Positions 26,971-36,716 of a DNA stretch of 64,000 nucleotides are shown here, in pieces. Origin of the DNA: CAWIVH01 sp963839475 (GTDB lineage: Bacteria; Acidobacteriota; UBA6911). The notes under the pieces were generated by a model. That model was given only the letters and a program-made list of their open reading frames with translations, searched no databases and was not told the origin of the DNA. Location: assembly GCA_963839475.1 (NCBI GenBank), contig CAWIVH010000018.1, positions 62,001 through 126,000 of the forward strand, given 5' to 3'. A program made the position numbers and the translations under genes. How positions within the stretch are numbered: the first letter of the stretch is position 1; each line of letters opens with the position of its first letter.

Positions 26971-28659
26971 CTACTGGCCCCGCTTCAGACTCTGCTGCCT
27001 TTCTTCGGTTTGCTTCCAGCGGCGGGGGATGAGAATCTCACGGTAATCTGACCAGTTGGAGGCGACGACATACAGGCCGAATGCCAGCGCCCCGAAAGCC
27101 AGTAGTGCAACCGTTATCACGGCTGAATAATGGATGAGCACCGATCCCGAATCAGGCTCGAAAAACCAGCGCGCAAAATTCCGGCCGAAATTCATCCCGA
27201 AAAATCCTGTCAGAACCGCCCCGGCGCCGACAATGAGGCTCAACATCGCCAGCCGGTTGACGGCTTCCGTGTTGCGGAACGCCGAATAGTCGTGCAACGA
27301 AGCATTGAGCTTTTCGATCTCCTCTTCGATTTCGATTTTCAGAGGCTCAATGCGGAACTGCCGGCATTGAAGGTGGAAATGTTCGATCTCTTCGTCCTTG
27401 TTGGCCAGTTCATCGAAATACCAGTAATTGGAAAAGTGAAGGAACTCTGCCCGGACATCGCTGGCGAGGCGGATATTATCCGCGCTGAGTCTACCGTCTT
27501 CCTGGTCCATGAAGAGCCGTTTCGAAACCAGGGCCGAGCGTTCGGTAAAATCGATCAGGGTGGCCCGATAAAACAGAGCCACCAATGCCATGAGGTAGTA
27601 CCGTGAATCAAACATCCGATGGATGAGGAACCCTTCCATAAGGCTGTGTTCCTCGCAATCGAAAATACCCAGCGTCACGGTGATGTTGCTGTAGCTTGTG
27701 CATCCGTAGTAGGTGCCCTGGTGAGCCCACCGTCGGTAGAGCTGTTCCTTCATCTGCGCGCGAACAAACTCCGGTTCATAGCGGTATCCGGGGCCGTCCA
27801 AATCCACATAGAGAATTTTGCTCAAAAGCATCTGATATGCCTCCGATTGAATGAATCCCGGAGGTAAAGTGGCCGGATCCAGAGCCGCATAGGTATAGAC
27901 GATCATCCGCTCATCCAGCACCGGCTCGAATTCTTCTTCCGTGTAGTCTGCAAAGTAAATCAAGGAGGTGATGATCCGGGAAAGCGGGGGCTGAAACCCG
28001 ATCATGGCGCCTGACGAAAAATCTTCCCGGACTACGGTTTGCCTCTCGCCGTCTTTTTCGATCGTCAGGGAAATCTCGCAGGGGATTCTTCCCTCGCGAA
28101 CCTGGCGTCCGCTGGATGGATAAACTTTCCGAAGAGATTCATTCAGCCAGAGTGCCCGGGCAAGAGGGATATTAAAGCACTCGACACCGATGGTGAGGAT
28201 CGCGATGCCGTTGGCAAAGAGGAAAAGCCGCAGGTCAGTGACTTCGGCTTCCGCAGAGCGCTGTTTCAAGTCCCTGCCGCTCAGGAATAGCGTTCCATGC
28301 GCCCCTCCCAAGGGAATCGTGTAGCAGCGCAACAGCGACTCTTTTTCCGTGCCCGACGAGTCGCTGGTATCGAAAAACACGCGGCGGACAAAGGGGTGAA
28401 AGAACGCCATGTCCTGGTAGGCATACGAATTCTGGTCAAAACTCGTGTAGGATGAACGCCTCCAGTGGCCTATTTTTTCACCTACTTCGGAGGCCTTGGC
28501 CGCTTGGGACGCGATCCAATGATCCAGCCCGTCGATCCAGTGCTGATATTTCGACCAAACGGCGGCCTGGTTTTTGGTTACGACTTGCTTGTCAATCGAG
28601 AAAGGAAAAAGAAAATAGGTGTGCAGGTGCTGAATTTCCGGATTGCTTGCCGTGTCCAT
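26971..28659 (-). CDS. large CorA-like divalent-cation transporter
   Basis: A 562-residue protein. A long soluble N-terminal region is followed by a coiled segment ('EIEEEIEKLNASLHDYSAFRN') and two C-terminal membrane helices. The first ends with 'GFFGMNFG', the G-M-N signature of CorA magnesium/cobalt channels. The second helix is 'VITVALLAFGALAFGLYVV'. The soluble part is much larger than in classical CorA (about 315 residues in all), so this belongs to an extended branch. It would form a pentameric channel; ion choice is uncertain. It stands alone, convergent with the DinB-like gene. Confidence 0.8.
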   Translation of the reverse strand: MDTASNPEIQHLHTYFLFPFSIDKQVVTKNQAAVWSKYQHWIDGLDHWIASQAAKASEVGEKIGHWRRSSYTSFDQNSYAYQDMAFFHPFVRRVFFDTSDSSGTEKESLLRCYTIPLGGAHGTLFLSGRDLKQRSAEAEVTDLRLFLFANGIAILTIGVECFNIPLARALWLNESLRKVYPSSGRQVREGRIPCEISLTIEKDGERQTVVREDFSSGAMIGFQPPLSRIITSLIYFADYTEEEFEPVLDERMIVYTYAALDPATLPPGFIQSEAYQMLLSKILYVDLDGPGYRYEPEFVRAQMKEQLYRRWAHQGTYYGCTSYSNITVTLGIFDCEEHSLMEGFLIHRMFDSRYYLMALVALFYRATLIDFTERSALVSKRLFMDQEDGRLSADNIRLASDVRAEFLHFSNYWYFDELANKDEEIEHFHLQCRQFRIEPLKIEIEEEIEKLNASLHDYSAFRNTEAVNRLAMLSLIVGAGAVLTGFFGMNFGRNFARWFFEPDSGSVLIHYSAVITVALLAFGALAFGLYVVASNWSDYREILIPRRWKQTEERQQSLKRGQ

Positions 28660-28748
28660 AGCCGATTGATCCTTTGAACTGGCCCCATCCTACTTGACCA
28701 TTTGAATTAGTATTTTCGTAATTCACCCGTCCGTGAGATTGTAAGCCC

Positions 28749-29936
28749 ATGAGATCCAGGAAAGCAGCTGTCTTTGCATTCATGATCGTTGCCGCCTTTT
28801 CCCAGTTCGTCCAATCGAGACCGGGCAGATCGGAATCCGCTGCTTTAATAAGGAAGATCAGCGACATCGTTATCTATGAGGACCCGAACTTTTACAGCAC
28901 ATTCCCATCGATTGTGCGTCGGAGCAACGGAGAGCTCCTGGTCGCGTTTCGCCGCGCCCCCAACCGCAGGCTGATGGGGGAAAAATCCAATTCTCACACT
29001 GATCCCAACAGTTACCTTGTGCTCGTGCGGTCCCTTGATGGGGGGAAGACCTGGAGTCGCAAACCGGAACTAATCTACGCACATCCATTTGGCGGATCAC
29101 AAGATCCATGCATGGTCCAGCTGAAGGATGGGACCATCTTGTGTACGAGCTATGGATGGGCTCTCCTCCCGCCTGATTTTGCCGCGAGTCAGCCCGAAGC
29201 CTTGCGCCATGGGAATTTTGTTTTCCTCGGAGGCTACATGCTTCAATCCAAAAACGGGGGCAACTCCTGGGCGGGGCCGTTTATCCCTCCCCATGCTGGA
29301 CCCGACCAAACGACGGACCTGTTCGGCAAGCCCCTGCCGGCCTACAACCGGGGTGCGATGTGTGAGGGAAAAGACGGACGCCTTTATTGGGTGGTAGCGG
29401 CCAACAGCGCCACCCAGCCTCGCCGCACCGAAACCCATCTCCTGATTTCCGGCGATCAGGGAAAGACCTGGCGATATTCCTGCCCGGTGGCGACCGATCC
29501 CAAGGTGACCTTCAATGAAACTTCGGTCTACGAGACGCCCAATGGGGACCTGGTTGCCTTCATGCGCACCGCCAACTTTGACGACCACACGGCAGTGGCG
29601 AGGTCCTCAGACCGGGGAAAGAGCTTTCAGCGCTGGCAGGACACCGGTTTCCAGGGCCACCCGCATTATGCGCTCCGGCTTCCGGATAAGCGGGTGCTCC
29701 TGGTCTACGGCTATCGTCATCCTCCGTTCGGCATCCGCGCGCGGGTGCTCGACCCTGAATGCAAGGATTTTTTGGGAACTCCAGAAATCATTCTGCGCGA
29801 TGACGGCGGAAATAGCGATCTGGGATATCCCTGGGCAACGATGATTTCCCGCAACCGGATGCTCGTGGTCTATTACTTCAATCGTGAAGATGGGACGCGG
29901 CACATTGCCGGAACCATCCTCGAAGTTGGCCGCTGA
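28749..29936 (+). CDS. secreted sialidase-like BNR-repeat protein
   Basis: A 395-residue six-bladed beta-propeller with a signal peptide at about 1-24. Four Asp-box (S-x-D-x-G-x-T-W) motifs are visible: 'SLDGGKTW', 'SKNGGNSW', 'SGDQGKTW' and 'SSDRGKSF'. The opening 'YPS/FPSIVRRSNGELLVAFRRA' segment with its arginine resembles the active-site start of exo-sialidases. It may remove terminal sialic acids or act on a related sugar; the full catalytic set (Tyr/Glu pair, Arg triad) cannot be confirmed by eye. The ribosome site is weak. The next gene starts 60 bases downstream. Confidence 0.78.
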   Translation: MRSRKAAVFAFMIVAAFSQFVQSRPGRSESAALIRKISDIVIYEDPNFYSTFPSIVRRSNGELLVAFRRAPNRRLMGEKSNSHTDPNSYLVLVRSLDGGKTWSRKPELIYAHPFGGSQDPCMVQLKDGTILCTSYGWALLPPDFAASQPEALRHGNFVFLGGYMLQSKNGGNSWAGPFIPPHAGPDQTTDLFGKPLPAYNRGAMCEGKDGRLYWVVAANSATQPRRTETHLLISGDQGKTWRYSCPVATDPKVTFNETSVYETPNGDLVAFMRTANFDDHTAVARSSDRGKSFQRWQDTGFQGHPHYALRLPDKRVLLVYGYRHPPFGIRARVLDPECKDFLGTPEIILRDDGGNSDLGYPWATMISRNRMLVVYYFNREDGTRHIAGTILEVGR

Positions 29937-29996
29937 TCAGGCTTGGAAAAGGGACTCAAACTGAATCGAATCACCTCAACCACGAAAGGAGGAGAA

Positions 29997-30872
29997 GTGG
30001 GGCGAAGGATTGAAGTGAAAGCGGCCATCGCCGTTATTCTGGCAGCAGGAATGCTGTTTTCCCAGAAAATCCAGGCAGGGATTTCGGGGGAAGCGCTTCT
30101 GGCCCAGATCAAAAATCACAACGAAGGGATTGCGTTCTGGTGGATGGGAAACTCGGGGTGGCTCATCAAGTCCAACGGGATCCTCATCGCAACCGATCTC
30201 GACCTGGAACCGGAAGGCAAAGTGTTTTTCCCTCCCATCAGCGCGGAACTGCTTGCCGATGAATTGGATGTTGCATTTGCAACCCATCACCACGGTGACC
30301 ATTTCAATGTGTCCACAGCTAAAATCCTGGCCCGGAAACAGCGTTGTCGATTCGTCCTGCCGCGGACCTGCCTCAAGGGGGCGCAGAAGGCCGATATCCC
30401 GATGGAACGGATCACCGTCCCGTCTCCAGGGGTGCCTTTCGAAATTAAGGGAATCCGGGTCGAACCGATCCATGCCATTCACGGAAATCAGGAATTCACG
30501 GTTCTTACGAGGGAGCCTGACTTTATTGAAAGCATCACCTACAATTGCGGATACATTTTCAACATGAGGAATCAACGCATCCTGCAACCCGGCGATTCGG
30601 TGCTGACGGAAGAGCATCTGAACCTCAGGAAGATCGACGCCCTTTTCGTTTCGCCGACGGTTCACAACATGTACATCGACCGCTCCATGATCCTCATCAA
30701 CCGTCTCGAACCGGCTCACATCTTCCCGCAGCATTTTGAAACGTATCGCGAAACATCTGAAAACCAGTTCTGGACCAAAGGGTACCCGGATGAACTCTTC
30801 CAGCGTTTATCCAGCGACCTGAAAAAGCGCTATCACAAACTCCGGCAGGGAGAGATGTACGTCATCCCATAA
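29997..30872 (+). CDS. exported metallo-beta-lactamase-fold hydrolase (UlaG-like)
   Basis: A 291-residue MBL-fold protein with a signal peptide. The metal motif is 'THHHGDHFN', preceded by the strand 'WWMGNSGWLIKSNGILIATDL' typical of UlaG-like lactonases. A later 'HAIHGNQEF' and 'HIFPQHFE' give the remaining histidines. It may open a sugar lactone or cleave a phosphoester. The GTG at 29997 was chosen because AGGAGGAG lies directly upstream; the TTG at 29943 has no such site. It is co-oriented with the sialidase-like gene and probably co-transcribed. Confidence 0.82.
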   Translation: MGRRIEVKAAIAVILAAGMLFSQKIQAGISGEALLAQIKNHNEGIAFWWMGNSGWLIKSNGILIATDLDLEPEGKVFFPPISAELLADELDVAFATHHHGDHFNVSTAKILARKQRCRFVLPRTCLKGAQKADIPMERITVPSPGVPFEIKGIRVEPIHAIHGNQEFTVLTREPDFIESITYNCGYIFNMRNQRILQPGDSVLTEEHLNLRKIDALFVSPTVHNMYIDRSMILINRLEPAHIFPQHFETYRETSENQFWTKGYPDELFQRLSSDLKKRYHKLRQGEMYVIP

Positions 30873-30883
30873 ATCTCTTGGTG

Positions 30884-32266
30884 TCAGCGCACCTTCTTGA
30901 CCATCGAGCGCACCTTGGCGATCAGAACATCTTCAACCTCAGGCGCCCATGGCCCTGGCTGGCCGTAGTAGATCATGGATGTCTCCGCTTCGTATCCGCC
31001 CTCCTGGATTACGCGTTTTGATGCAATGTAGGCGAACACATCGTTCGCGTAGCCGCCGACCCAGAGCTTTTGCGAAGGAGGAATCTCCTTTCGCAGCCTG
31101 ATCGCGTAATCAACCACCACTTCGCCGGCAAGCGCCACCAGCGTTAGGTCTTTGCCTATCCGGATGACGCTCACAGGATAGGAATATTTCGTCGGCAGGC
31201 TTCCTTTTTGATCCAACTCCGCCAGGAGGTTTTTGGCATGACGTTGCACGTAGACATCCTTGTCCTCCAGCCGCTTCTGCAGAACCTCACGCGTAGGGGG
31301 AGTGCTGAACGGCAGATCCACATGGTCATAGGCACTGCGGAGAGGGCCGCCCAAAGGCCGCATCGGACCGCTCAGCGCATCGGCTACTGAGCCGGCCAGC
31401 TGCTCACCATGTTTACGGACCAGTTCCAGCGTACCCCTGGGATTCGGATTGGTGTCCGCGGCACAGCCCAGGAAGAAAAGCGCCGTCGCACCGGGAAAAC
31501 GGCTTTCAAGTTCCTTCTGAGCAATGCCGGCGTAGTCGCCGTGGATCCGGTAATTATCGCCGCCGAGAGTCGTGTTATGGCAAGCATAGCTGAAAAGGAC
31601 GGCGCGAAGGCTGCCATCCGGCTTCGCCACCTTGAGGACCGGCACCTCATGATCCACCGGTCCTTCGGGATTCACGCTAATCACATACTGGCTGCCCTTT
31701 TTGAGCCGGCGGTTCACACCGAATTCCGCCTTTCCGCGCCCGAAAGAAAGGAGTGCGGGAGAAAGATCCTTCAAAGCCAAGGCGACCGCTTCCTCGACGC
31801 GAGACTGCAGATATTGCGTATACGAGCGAACTTCACCGGCTTGCTCCGTGTCCAGCGGATACATCGAAATGAGCGACTCACGAATTACCGGACCGCTATG
31901 CGTGTGCGAGGATGTGAATAACACCTGATCCCGGCGGAGCCCGAAACGCTCAGCCAAGCGTTGTGCAATCGGATCGGAAACCGCCCGGGGAAATCCCAGA
32001 AGATCGCTGGTGATGATCACGCAACGATGGCCTTTGTTGTCCTCCAGCGCAAGCGCCTTCGCATGAAGCGGTATCTCAACCCCTTCCGAAGGGTGCTTCC
32101 TGGCGGCATATCCCGCCATCCAGATCGGTTTCTCGGGGGTAATGTCGGTCACCCCGACACCGGCTTTCCAGGCCGGGCGTGATGCAGCGGGTATTTCGCT
32201 TAAACCGGTCAGAGCCGGGATCGCAATCAGAATAGCCAGAAGACAGGTGTGCAATCGGGCTTTCAT
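30884..32266 (-). CDS. secreted neutral-ceramidase-like hydrolase
   Basis: A 460-residue protein of the neutral/alkaline non-lysosomal ceramidase family, exported by a signal peptide at about 1-24. The family opening 'GVGVTDITPEKPIWMAGYA' is clear. Zinc-site histidines appear in 'FTSSHTHSGP' and 'FSYACHNTTLGGDN'. True ceramidases are longer and have an extra C-terminal Ig-like domain, so this short form may act on a different amide. GGAGGCTCAC precedes the ATG at 32266. It is convergent with the metallo-hydrolase, whose stop is 12 bases away. Confidence 0.82.
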   Translation of the reverse strand: MKARLHTCLLAILIAIPALTGLSEIPAASRPAWKAGVGVTDITPEKPIWMAGYAARKHPSEGVEIPLHAKALALEDNKGHRCVIITSDLLGFPRAVSDPIAQRLAERFGLRRDQVLFTSSHTHSGPVIRESLISMYPLDTEQAGEVRSYTQYLQSRVEEAVALALKDLSPALLSFGRGKAEFGVNRRLKKGSQYVISVNPEGPVDHEVPVLKVAKPDGSLRAVLFSYACHNTTLGGDNYRIHGDYAGIAQKELESRFPGATALFFLGCAADTNPNPRGTLELVRKHGEQLAGSVADALSGPMRPLGGPLRSAYDHVDLPFSTPPTREVLQKRLEDKDVYVQRHAKNLLAELDQKGSLPTKYSYPVSVIRIGKDLTLVALAGEVVVDYAIRLRKEIPPSQKLWVGGYANDVFAYIASKRVIQEGGYEAETSMIYYGQPGPWAPEVEDVLIAKVRSMVKKVR

Positions 32267-32599
32267 GTGAGCCTCCATTCACTGCTTACAGCCTACTCGC
32301 CTTATCCTGCCTATCATTCTCGCCGCCGCACACCCGAACTGCAACTTCTATTGTCGAGGACCATCGCGGCCTATTCCCTCAAACCCAAGTTACAAAACTG
32401 CCACCATTCGAATGCGCAAAATAGTAAGCTGGAGTTGAGAGCATCGTTGCATCGTTTTATTAGCCACCAAGAACACCGAGACACATGGAATTCAAAATAA
32501 AATGTTTGCGGCCTTCGTGATTTTTGTGGTTATAAAAATGCAGTTCATGGGCGGCGAAATGCATCGGGCCACCAAAAGAAGTTCGAAATCCAGGGAGAC
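32267..32599. other. 333-bp divergent intergenic region
   Basis: This lies between the ceramidase-like gene and the Tat-exported glycosidase and should hold both promoters. AT-rich sequence at 32440-32550 is the likely promoter zone for the glycosidase. No open frame, RNA or repeat stands out. Confidence 0.45.
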
Positions 32600-34927
32600 A
32601 TGATGAAAACTGATAATTCGGAGGTTCCTGTCCCGGCTACCCGCCGAGCCTTTTTAAAGGCCGCCGGGATTGCCTTCGCCGGATTGAACGGCGCCGGCCG
32701 TTCGCACATGTCTGCGGCCTCGGAAACCCAATCGGGGCCGAAGCCGGATTCCCTACCCTGGCATCGCCGCACCCTGCGATGGGGGCAAACCAACATCACC
32801 GAAAAAGATCCGGAGCGTTATGACATCGCATGGTGGCGCGGGCATTGGAAACGGACGCAGGTGCAAGGAGTCATTATCAATGCCGGCGGCATCGTTGCTT
32901 ATTACCCGAGCAGGTTCCCGCTGCAGCATCGCGCCGAGTTCCTCGCTGGGCGAGACCTTTTCGGAGAGCTTGTCAAGGCAGCCCATGAGGATGGGATCGC
33001 CGTCCTGGCACGCATGGATTCCAACCGGGCCGATGAACAGTTCTATCGAGCCCATCCGGACTGGTTTGCCATAGATGCCACAGGCAGACCCTACCGCGCG
33101 GGAGAGCTCTATGTCTCCTGCATCAACAGCCCCTATTACAACGAATACCTGCCCGGCGTGCTCAAGGAAATCATTGAGCGTACGCATCCCGAGGGCTTCA
33201 CCGACAACAGCTGGAGCGGACTGGGCAGAAACAGCATCTGTCACTGCGAGCACTGCATCCGCCGTTTTCGCGAGCATTGCGGCCAGGCCATTCCGGAAAG
33301 GAAGGATTGGAGCAATCCAGTCTACCGCCAATGGATTCAGTGGAACTATGCGCGCCGCCTCGAAGTGTGGGACTTGAACAATCGCACGACCAGGGAAGCC
33401 GGCGGCCCGGACTGCATTTGGATCGGAATGAACAGCGGATCGGTAAGCAGTCAGTCCCAGAGTTTCCGTAACTACAAGGAGATCTGTCGCCGCGCCGAAA
33501 TCATCATGCTCGATCACCAGTCTCGCAGCGACTCTGCCGGTTTCCAGCAAAATGGCGAAACCGGAAAACTGATCCATGGTCTGCTCGGCTGGGACAAACT
33601 GATCCCCGAGAGCATGGCTATGTACCAGGCAGGCCGGCCGACATTCCGCCTCTCCAGCAAGCCGGAAGCAGAAGCGAGAATGTGGATGCTCGAAGGTTTT
33701 GCCGGCGGAATCCAGCCCTGGTGGCACCACATCGGCGCTTATCACGAGGACCGTCGGATGTACCACACCGCGCAGCCGGTCTTTAGCTGGCATAAAGCCA
33801 ATGAGGAATTCCTCGTGAATCGCAAACCGGTTGCCAGCATTGGAGTGTTGTGGTCACAGGAAAATACGGACTACTACGGGCAGGACAATGCCGATGAACT
33901 TGTGGAATTGCCCTTCCGGGGAATGACCCAGGCACTGATCCGGTCGAGGATCCCCTATCTGCCGGTTCATGCCGATCATCTCGATCGGGATGCGCCCGGG
34001 CTCTCTCTGTTGATATTGCCCGGTTTCGCCGCGATGTCCGACGCACAGGCCGCCTCGATCCGTCGCTTCGTAAATGGGGGCGGCGGCCTGGTTGCCACGG
34101 GAGAAAGCAGCCTGTGCAATGAATGGGGAGAGACGAGGACCGATTTCGCTCTGGCGGATTTATTCGGCGCTCACCTGCCGCTCGATTCCCCAAAAGATTT
34201 CCTTCAGGTCCGCAAAAAACAGGCAGGCGAAACCCGCCACACCTACCTGCGCCTGATCCCCGAACTCCGGGCCCGCGTCGAAGGTCCTCGAACCGGGACA
34301 GAGCCCGCAATCATCGGTGAACGCCACGCTGTTCTGCAGGGATTTGAAGAAACCGACATCCTGCCATTTGGCGGCACCCTCACTGGACTGAAGGTGGATC
34401 CGGAGGTCAGGACATGGATGACCTATATTCCGGAGTTCCCCATCTACCCTCCGGAGACAGCCTGGATGCGCGAGCCCAAGACCAACCTTCCAGGATTGCT
34501 CATAAACACATCCGGACAGAAGGGGCGCATCGCCTACCTGCCGGCCGATCTCGACCGCCGCTACGGGAAGGATAATCTGCCGGATCATGGCAGACTCCTG
34601 GCAAACATCGTGAGATGGGCGGCGGCTGACAGCATTCCCCTCGCGGTCGAAGGCAGGGGCCTGGTCGATTGCCACCTTTATCATCAGCCCGGCAGACTCA
34701 TCCTTCACATCGTCAATCTTACCAATGCCGGGACCTGGCGGCAGCCGGTGGAGGAATTGATGCCGGTCGGTCCGCTCCACATTCGTGTGAAACTGCCGAG
34801 AGATGTTCCCGGGAAAAAAGTGCGGCTGTTGGTCGCAAACAAGAGGTCCGGGGCAGCTCGATCCGGCAATTGGAGTTCGTTCGAAGTCGGAAGCATTCTT
34901 GACCACGAGGTCGCAGTCATAGAGTAG
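32600..34927 (+). CDS. Tat-exported beta-galactosidase-like glycoside hydrolase
   Basis: A 775-residue protein with a twin-arginine signal (ATRRAFLKAAGIAFAG). Residues of about 60-420 form a TIM barrel with 'GFTDNSWSGLGRNSICHCEHCIRRFREHCG', a Cys-rich loop seen in the Tat-exported GH42/GHL6-like family. The middle (about 420-620) has the fold of the GH42 trimerisation domain ('LLILPGFAAMSDAQAASIRRFVNGGGGLVATGE'). The last part is a beta domain. It probably cleaves galactosides or a related glycan outside the cytoplasm; the catalytic glutamates cannot be fixed by eye. AGGGAGAC precedes the ATG. Confidence 0.78.
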   Translation: MMKTDNSEVPVPATRRAFLKAAGIAFAGLNGAGRSHMSAASETQSGPKPDSLPWHRRTLRWGQTNITEKDPERYDIAWWRGHWKRTQVQGVIINAGGIVAYYPSRFPLQHRAEFLAGRDLFGELVKAAHEDGIAVLARMDSNRADEQFYRAHPDWFAIDATGRPYRAGELYVSCINSPYYNEYLPGVLKEIIERTHPEGFTDNSWSGLGRNSICHCEHCIRRFREHCGQAIPERKDWSNPVYRQWIQWNYARRLEVWDLNNRTTREAGGPDCIWIGMNSGSVSSQSQSFRNYKEICRRAEIIMLDHQSRSDSAGFQQNGETGKLIHGLLGWDKLIPESMAMYQAGRPTFRLSSKPEAEARMWMLEGFAGGIQPWWHHIGAYHEDRRMYHTAQPVFSWHKANEEFLVNRKPVASIGVLWSQENTDYYGQDNADELVELPFRGMTQALIRSRIPYLPVHADHLDRDAPGLSLLILPGFAAMSDAQAASIRRFVNGGGGLVATGESSLCNEWGETRTDFALADLFGAHLPLDSPKDFLQVRKKQAGETRHTYLRLIPELRARVEGPRTGTEPAIIGERHAVLQGFEETDILPFGGTLTGLKVDPEVRTWMTYIPEFPIYPPETAWMREPKTNLPGLLINTSGQKGRIAYLPADLDRRYGKDNLPDHGRLLANIVRWAAADSIPLAVEGRGLVDCHLYHQPGRLILHIVNLTNAGTWRQPVEELMPVGPLHIRVKLPRDVPGKKVRLLVANKRSGAARSGNWSSFEVGSILDHEVAVIE

Positions 34928-34979
34928 CTTTAAATACTGCTTCTTTTCGCCCCGCCCGGCCAATTCTTGGAGAGCAAAC

Positions 34980-35000
34980 AGCCGGCAGTATGGGCCGGCT
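34980..35000 (-). terminator. hairpin after the small membrane-protein gene
   Basis: A 7-bp perfect stem, AGCCGGC and GCCGGCT, with a 7-base loop follows the stop codon of the minus-strand gene directly and is followed by GTTT on that strand. The T-run is short, so it is a weak terminator at best. Confidence 0.4.
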
Positions 35001-35290
35001 TAGAAAATGTGCCCCCCAAAGAGGATTTTAAAGGGCAGAACCAGGAGGCCGAAAAGCACTCCGACAACCAGCAGGATTGGAATCAGCACAATCGCCACAG
35101 GAAGGAGGGCAGCGAACGCCAATGCTCCGAGGATGAGCAGCGGAATCCCGAGTATCAAAAAGATAACAAATTTGAGAGCGCCAAACCCAATCTTCAGCGG
35201 CAGGAGCACAAGCCCAAAAATGAGCTTTATCAGCAGCACGCCAATACCCAAAATCAGAAGTACGCCCCCCAATGCCATAATCTCCAACAT
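35000..35290 (-). CDS. small, almost entirely hydrophobic membrane protein
   Basis: A 96-residue protein that is hydrophobic over nearly its whole length, with three membrane helices separated by isolated lysines. Repeating 'LLILGI/LPLKIGFG/LPFKILFG' elements hint at internal duplication. No known domain is recognised. GGAGGG stands nine bases before the ATG. It is divergent from the radical SAM gene 380 bases away; any link with it is speculative. Confidence 0.65.
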   Translation of the reverse strand: MLEIMALGGVLLILGIGVLLIKLIFGLVLLPLKIGFGALKFVIFLILGIPLLILGALAFAALLPVAIVLIPILLVVGVLFGLLVLPFKILFGGHIF

Positions 35291-35672
35291 CGGAATTGCC
35301 CTCCAAGATTCTCATTCAATAGATACGCAATCCGGGCCATCCAGGTTCACCCTTCTCCCAATGGGAAGGCCATGGCTGAATCCTGTGGAATCTTCATTGT
35401 CTACCCCGGCTTTTTCGGGGCTCCGACCTTAACAGACGCAAGCGCAGGGACAGAATTGAATGAGACGCAGCCGAACCGTCTCAACTTCCGGCTTCTCTGC
35501 TGAGACACCACAACATATTTAATATCAACATTTTAAGATTCTGTCATGCACCTGTCGTGTTGCTGACGTGGCCATTACCACGGGGTTTTGCCATGGTGCT
35601 ACGTAAAGGGAGAGCAGCTGTGGTTGCCCGAATCTTTTTCTAATTTTCCGGAGCCAGGGAGGAGCAAAAGGG
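35291..35672. other. 382-bp divergent intergenic region
   Basis: A short hairpin CCCCG-N7-CGGGG lies at 35404-35420 and an AT-rich stretch at 35515-35545 could be the radical SAM promoter. An inverted CACGG/CCATG-type fold around 35570-35605 is weak. No gene or known riboswitch is recognised. Confidence 0.4.
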
Positions 35673-36716
35673 TTGAGAGCATCAGAACTTATCAAAGCAT
35701 GGGGACGAATTCTCACAGGCCATCAGCCTTCGATGTCGATCGAAATTACCCGCCGGTGCCCGTTGTCCTGTCCTGGCTGCTATGCCTTCAGTGAATCGCA
35801 CCTGGGCACAGGTGGATCGCTGCGACGGATGGTCGATTATGAAGGCGAGGAGCTTGTTCGACGGACTCTTTCTTTGGTTGACACACACAGGCCGCTCCAC
35901 TTGTCGATAGTGGGAGGAGAGCCTCTGGTTCGCTATCGGGAAATCACGGAATTGCTGCCTGCCCTGGAGCGTAGAGGCATCCATACACAGATAGTAACCA
36001 GCGCTGTCCGACCTCTTCCGGAAGAGTGGAAAAGAAGTCGCAAGCTTAACATCGTGGTTTCGATCGACGGCCTTCAACCCGAGCATGACAAACGGCGATC
36101 TCCGGCAACTTACGAAAGAATTCTGCGGCATATCCAGGGACATTCCATTACGGTTCATTGCACGGTCACAAATCAGATGACCCGGCGGGCAGCGTATCTC
36201 CGGGATTTTGCGGTCTTCTGGACCCACAAGCCCGAGGTGCGGAAAATCTGGATAAGCCTGTTCACCCCACAAATGGGAGAATCAAGCGAGGAAGTGCTAA
36301 CCGCTGAATCAAGGGCTCGGGTCATCGACGAACTCTCGCAGCTTCGGAATGAATTTCCAAAATTGGAGCTGCCAAATGGCTTATTGACGGCTTATAGAAC
36401 ACCCCCGTCCTCCCCGGGCCGTTGTGTTTTTGCTCTTACGACCCAGACCATTTCGGCTGATCTCAAAACCGTGGTGAAGCCCTGTCAGCTGGGTGGAAGG
36501 CCGGATTGCGCTCAATGCGGCTGCATCGCTGCGGCAGCCTTGGAAGCCGTCAATCGACATCGGCTTCCGCTTGGCATCCGCACCGGCACGATTTACGAAA
36601 TATCCAGGGGACTGGGGCTGTGGTTCAGGAGTCATCAAAGACCGCCTCGGCTCCATTCCCTCGAGGCCGGCACGCGCCACATCCGCGGGAATCGGCAAAC
36701 TCAGAGGGAATTTTGA
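35673..36716 (+). CDS. radical SAM protein with a C-terminal cysteine cluster
   Basis: A 347-residue radical SAM enzyme. The cluster motif CPLSCPGC (C29, C33, C36) binds a [4Fe-4S] centre that cleaves S-adenosylmethionine. 'LSIVGGEPLVRYREI' is the GGE SAM-binding motif and 'NIVVSIDGLQPEHD' is the usual third strand. The C-terminus has five cysteines (251, 271, 279, 282, 284), which suggests a SPASM- or twitch-like auxiliary cluster. Substrate is unknown. The TTG start at 35673 has AGGGAGGAG upstream. No peptide precursor or pathway gene is adjacent. Its 3' end overlaps the tail of the convergent XRE/TM gene by 92 bases. Confidence 0.86.
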   Translation: MRASELIKAWGRILTGHQPSMSIEITRRCPLSCPGCYAFSESHLGTGGSLRRMVDYEGEELVRRTLSLVDTHRPLHLSIVGGEPLVRYREITELLPALERRGIHTQIVTSAVRPLPEEWKRSRKLNIVVSIDGLQPEHDKRRSPATYERILRHIQGHSITVHCTVTNQMTRRAAYLRDFAVFWTHKPEVRKIWISLFTPQMGESSEEVLTAESRARVIDELSQLRNEFPKLELPNGLLTAYRTPPSSPGRCVFALTTQTISADLKTVVKPCQLGGRPDCAQCGCIAAAALEAVNRHRLPLGIRTGTIYEISRGLGLWFRSHQRPPRLHSLEAGTRHIRGNRQTQREF

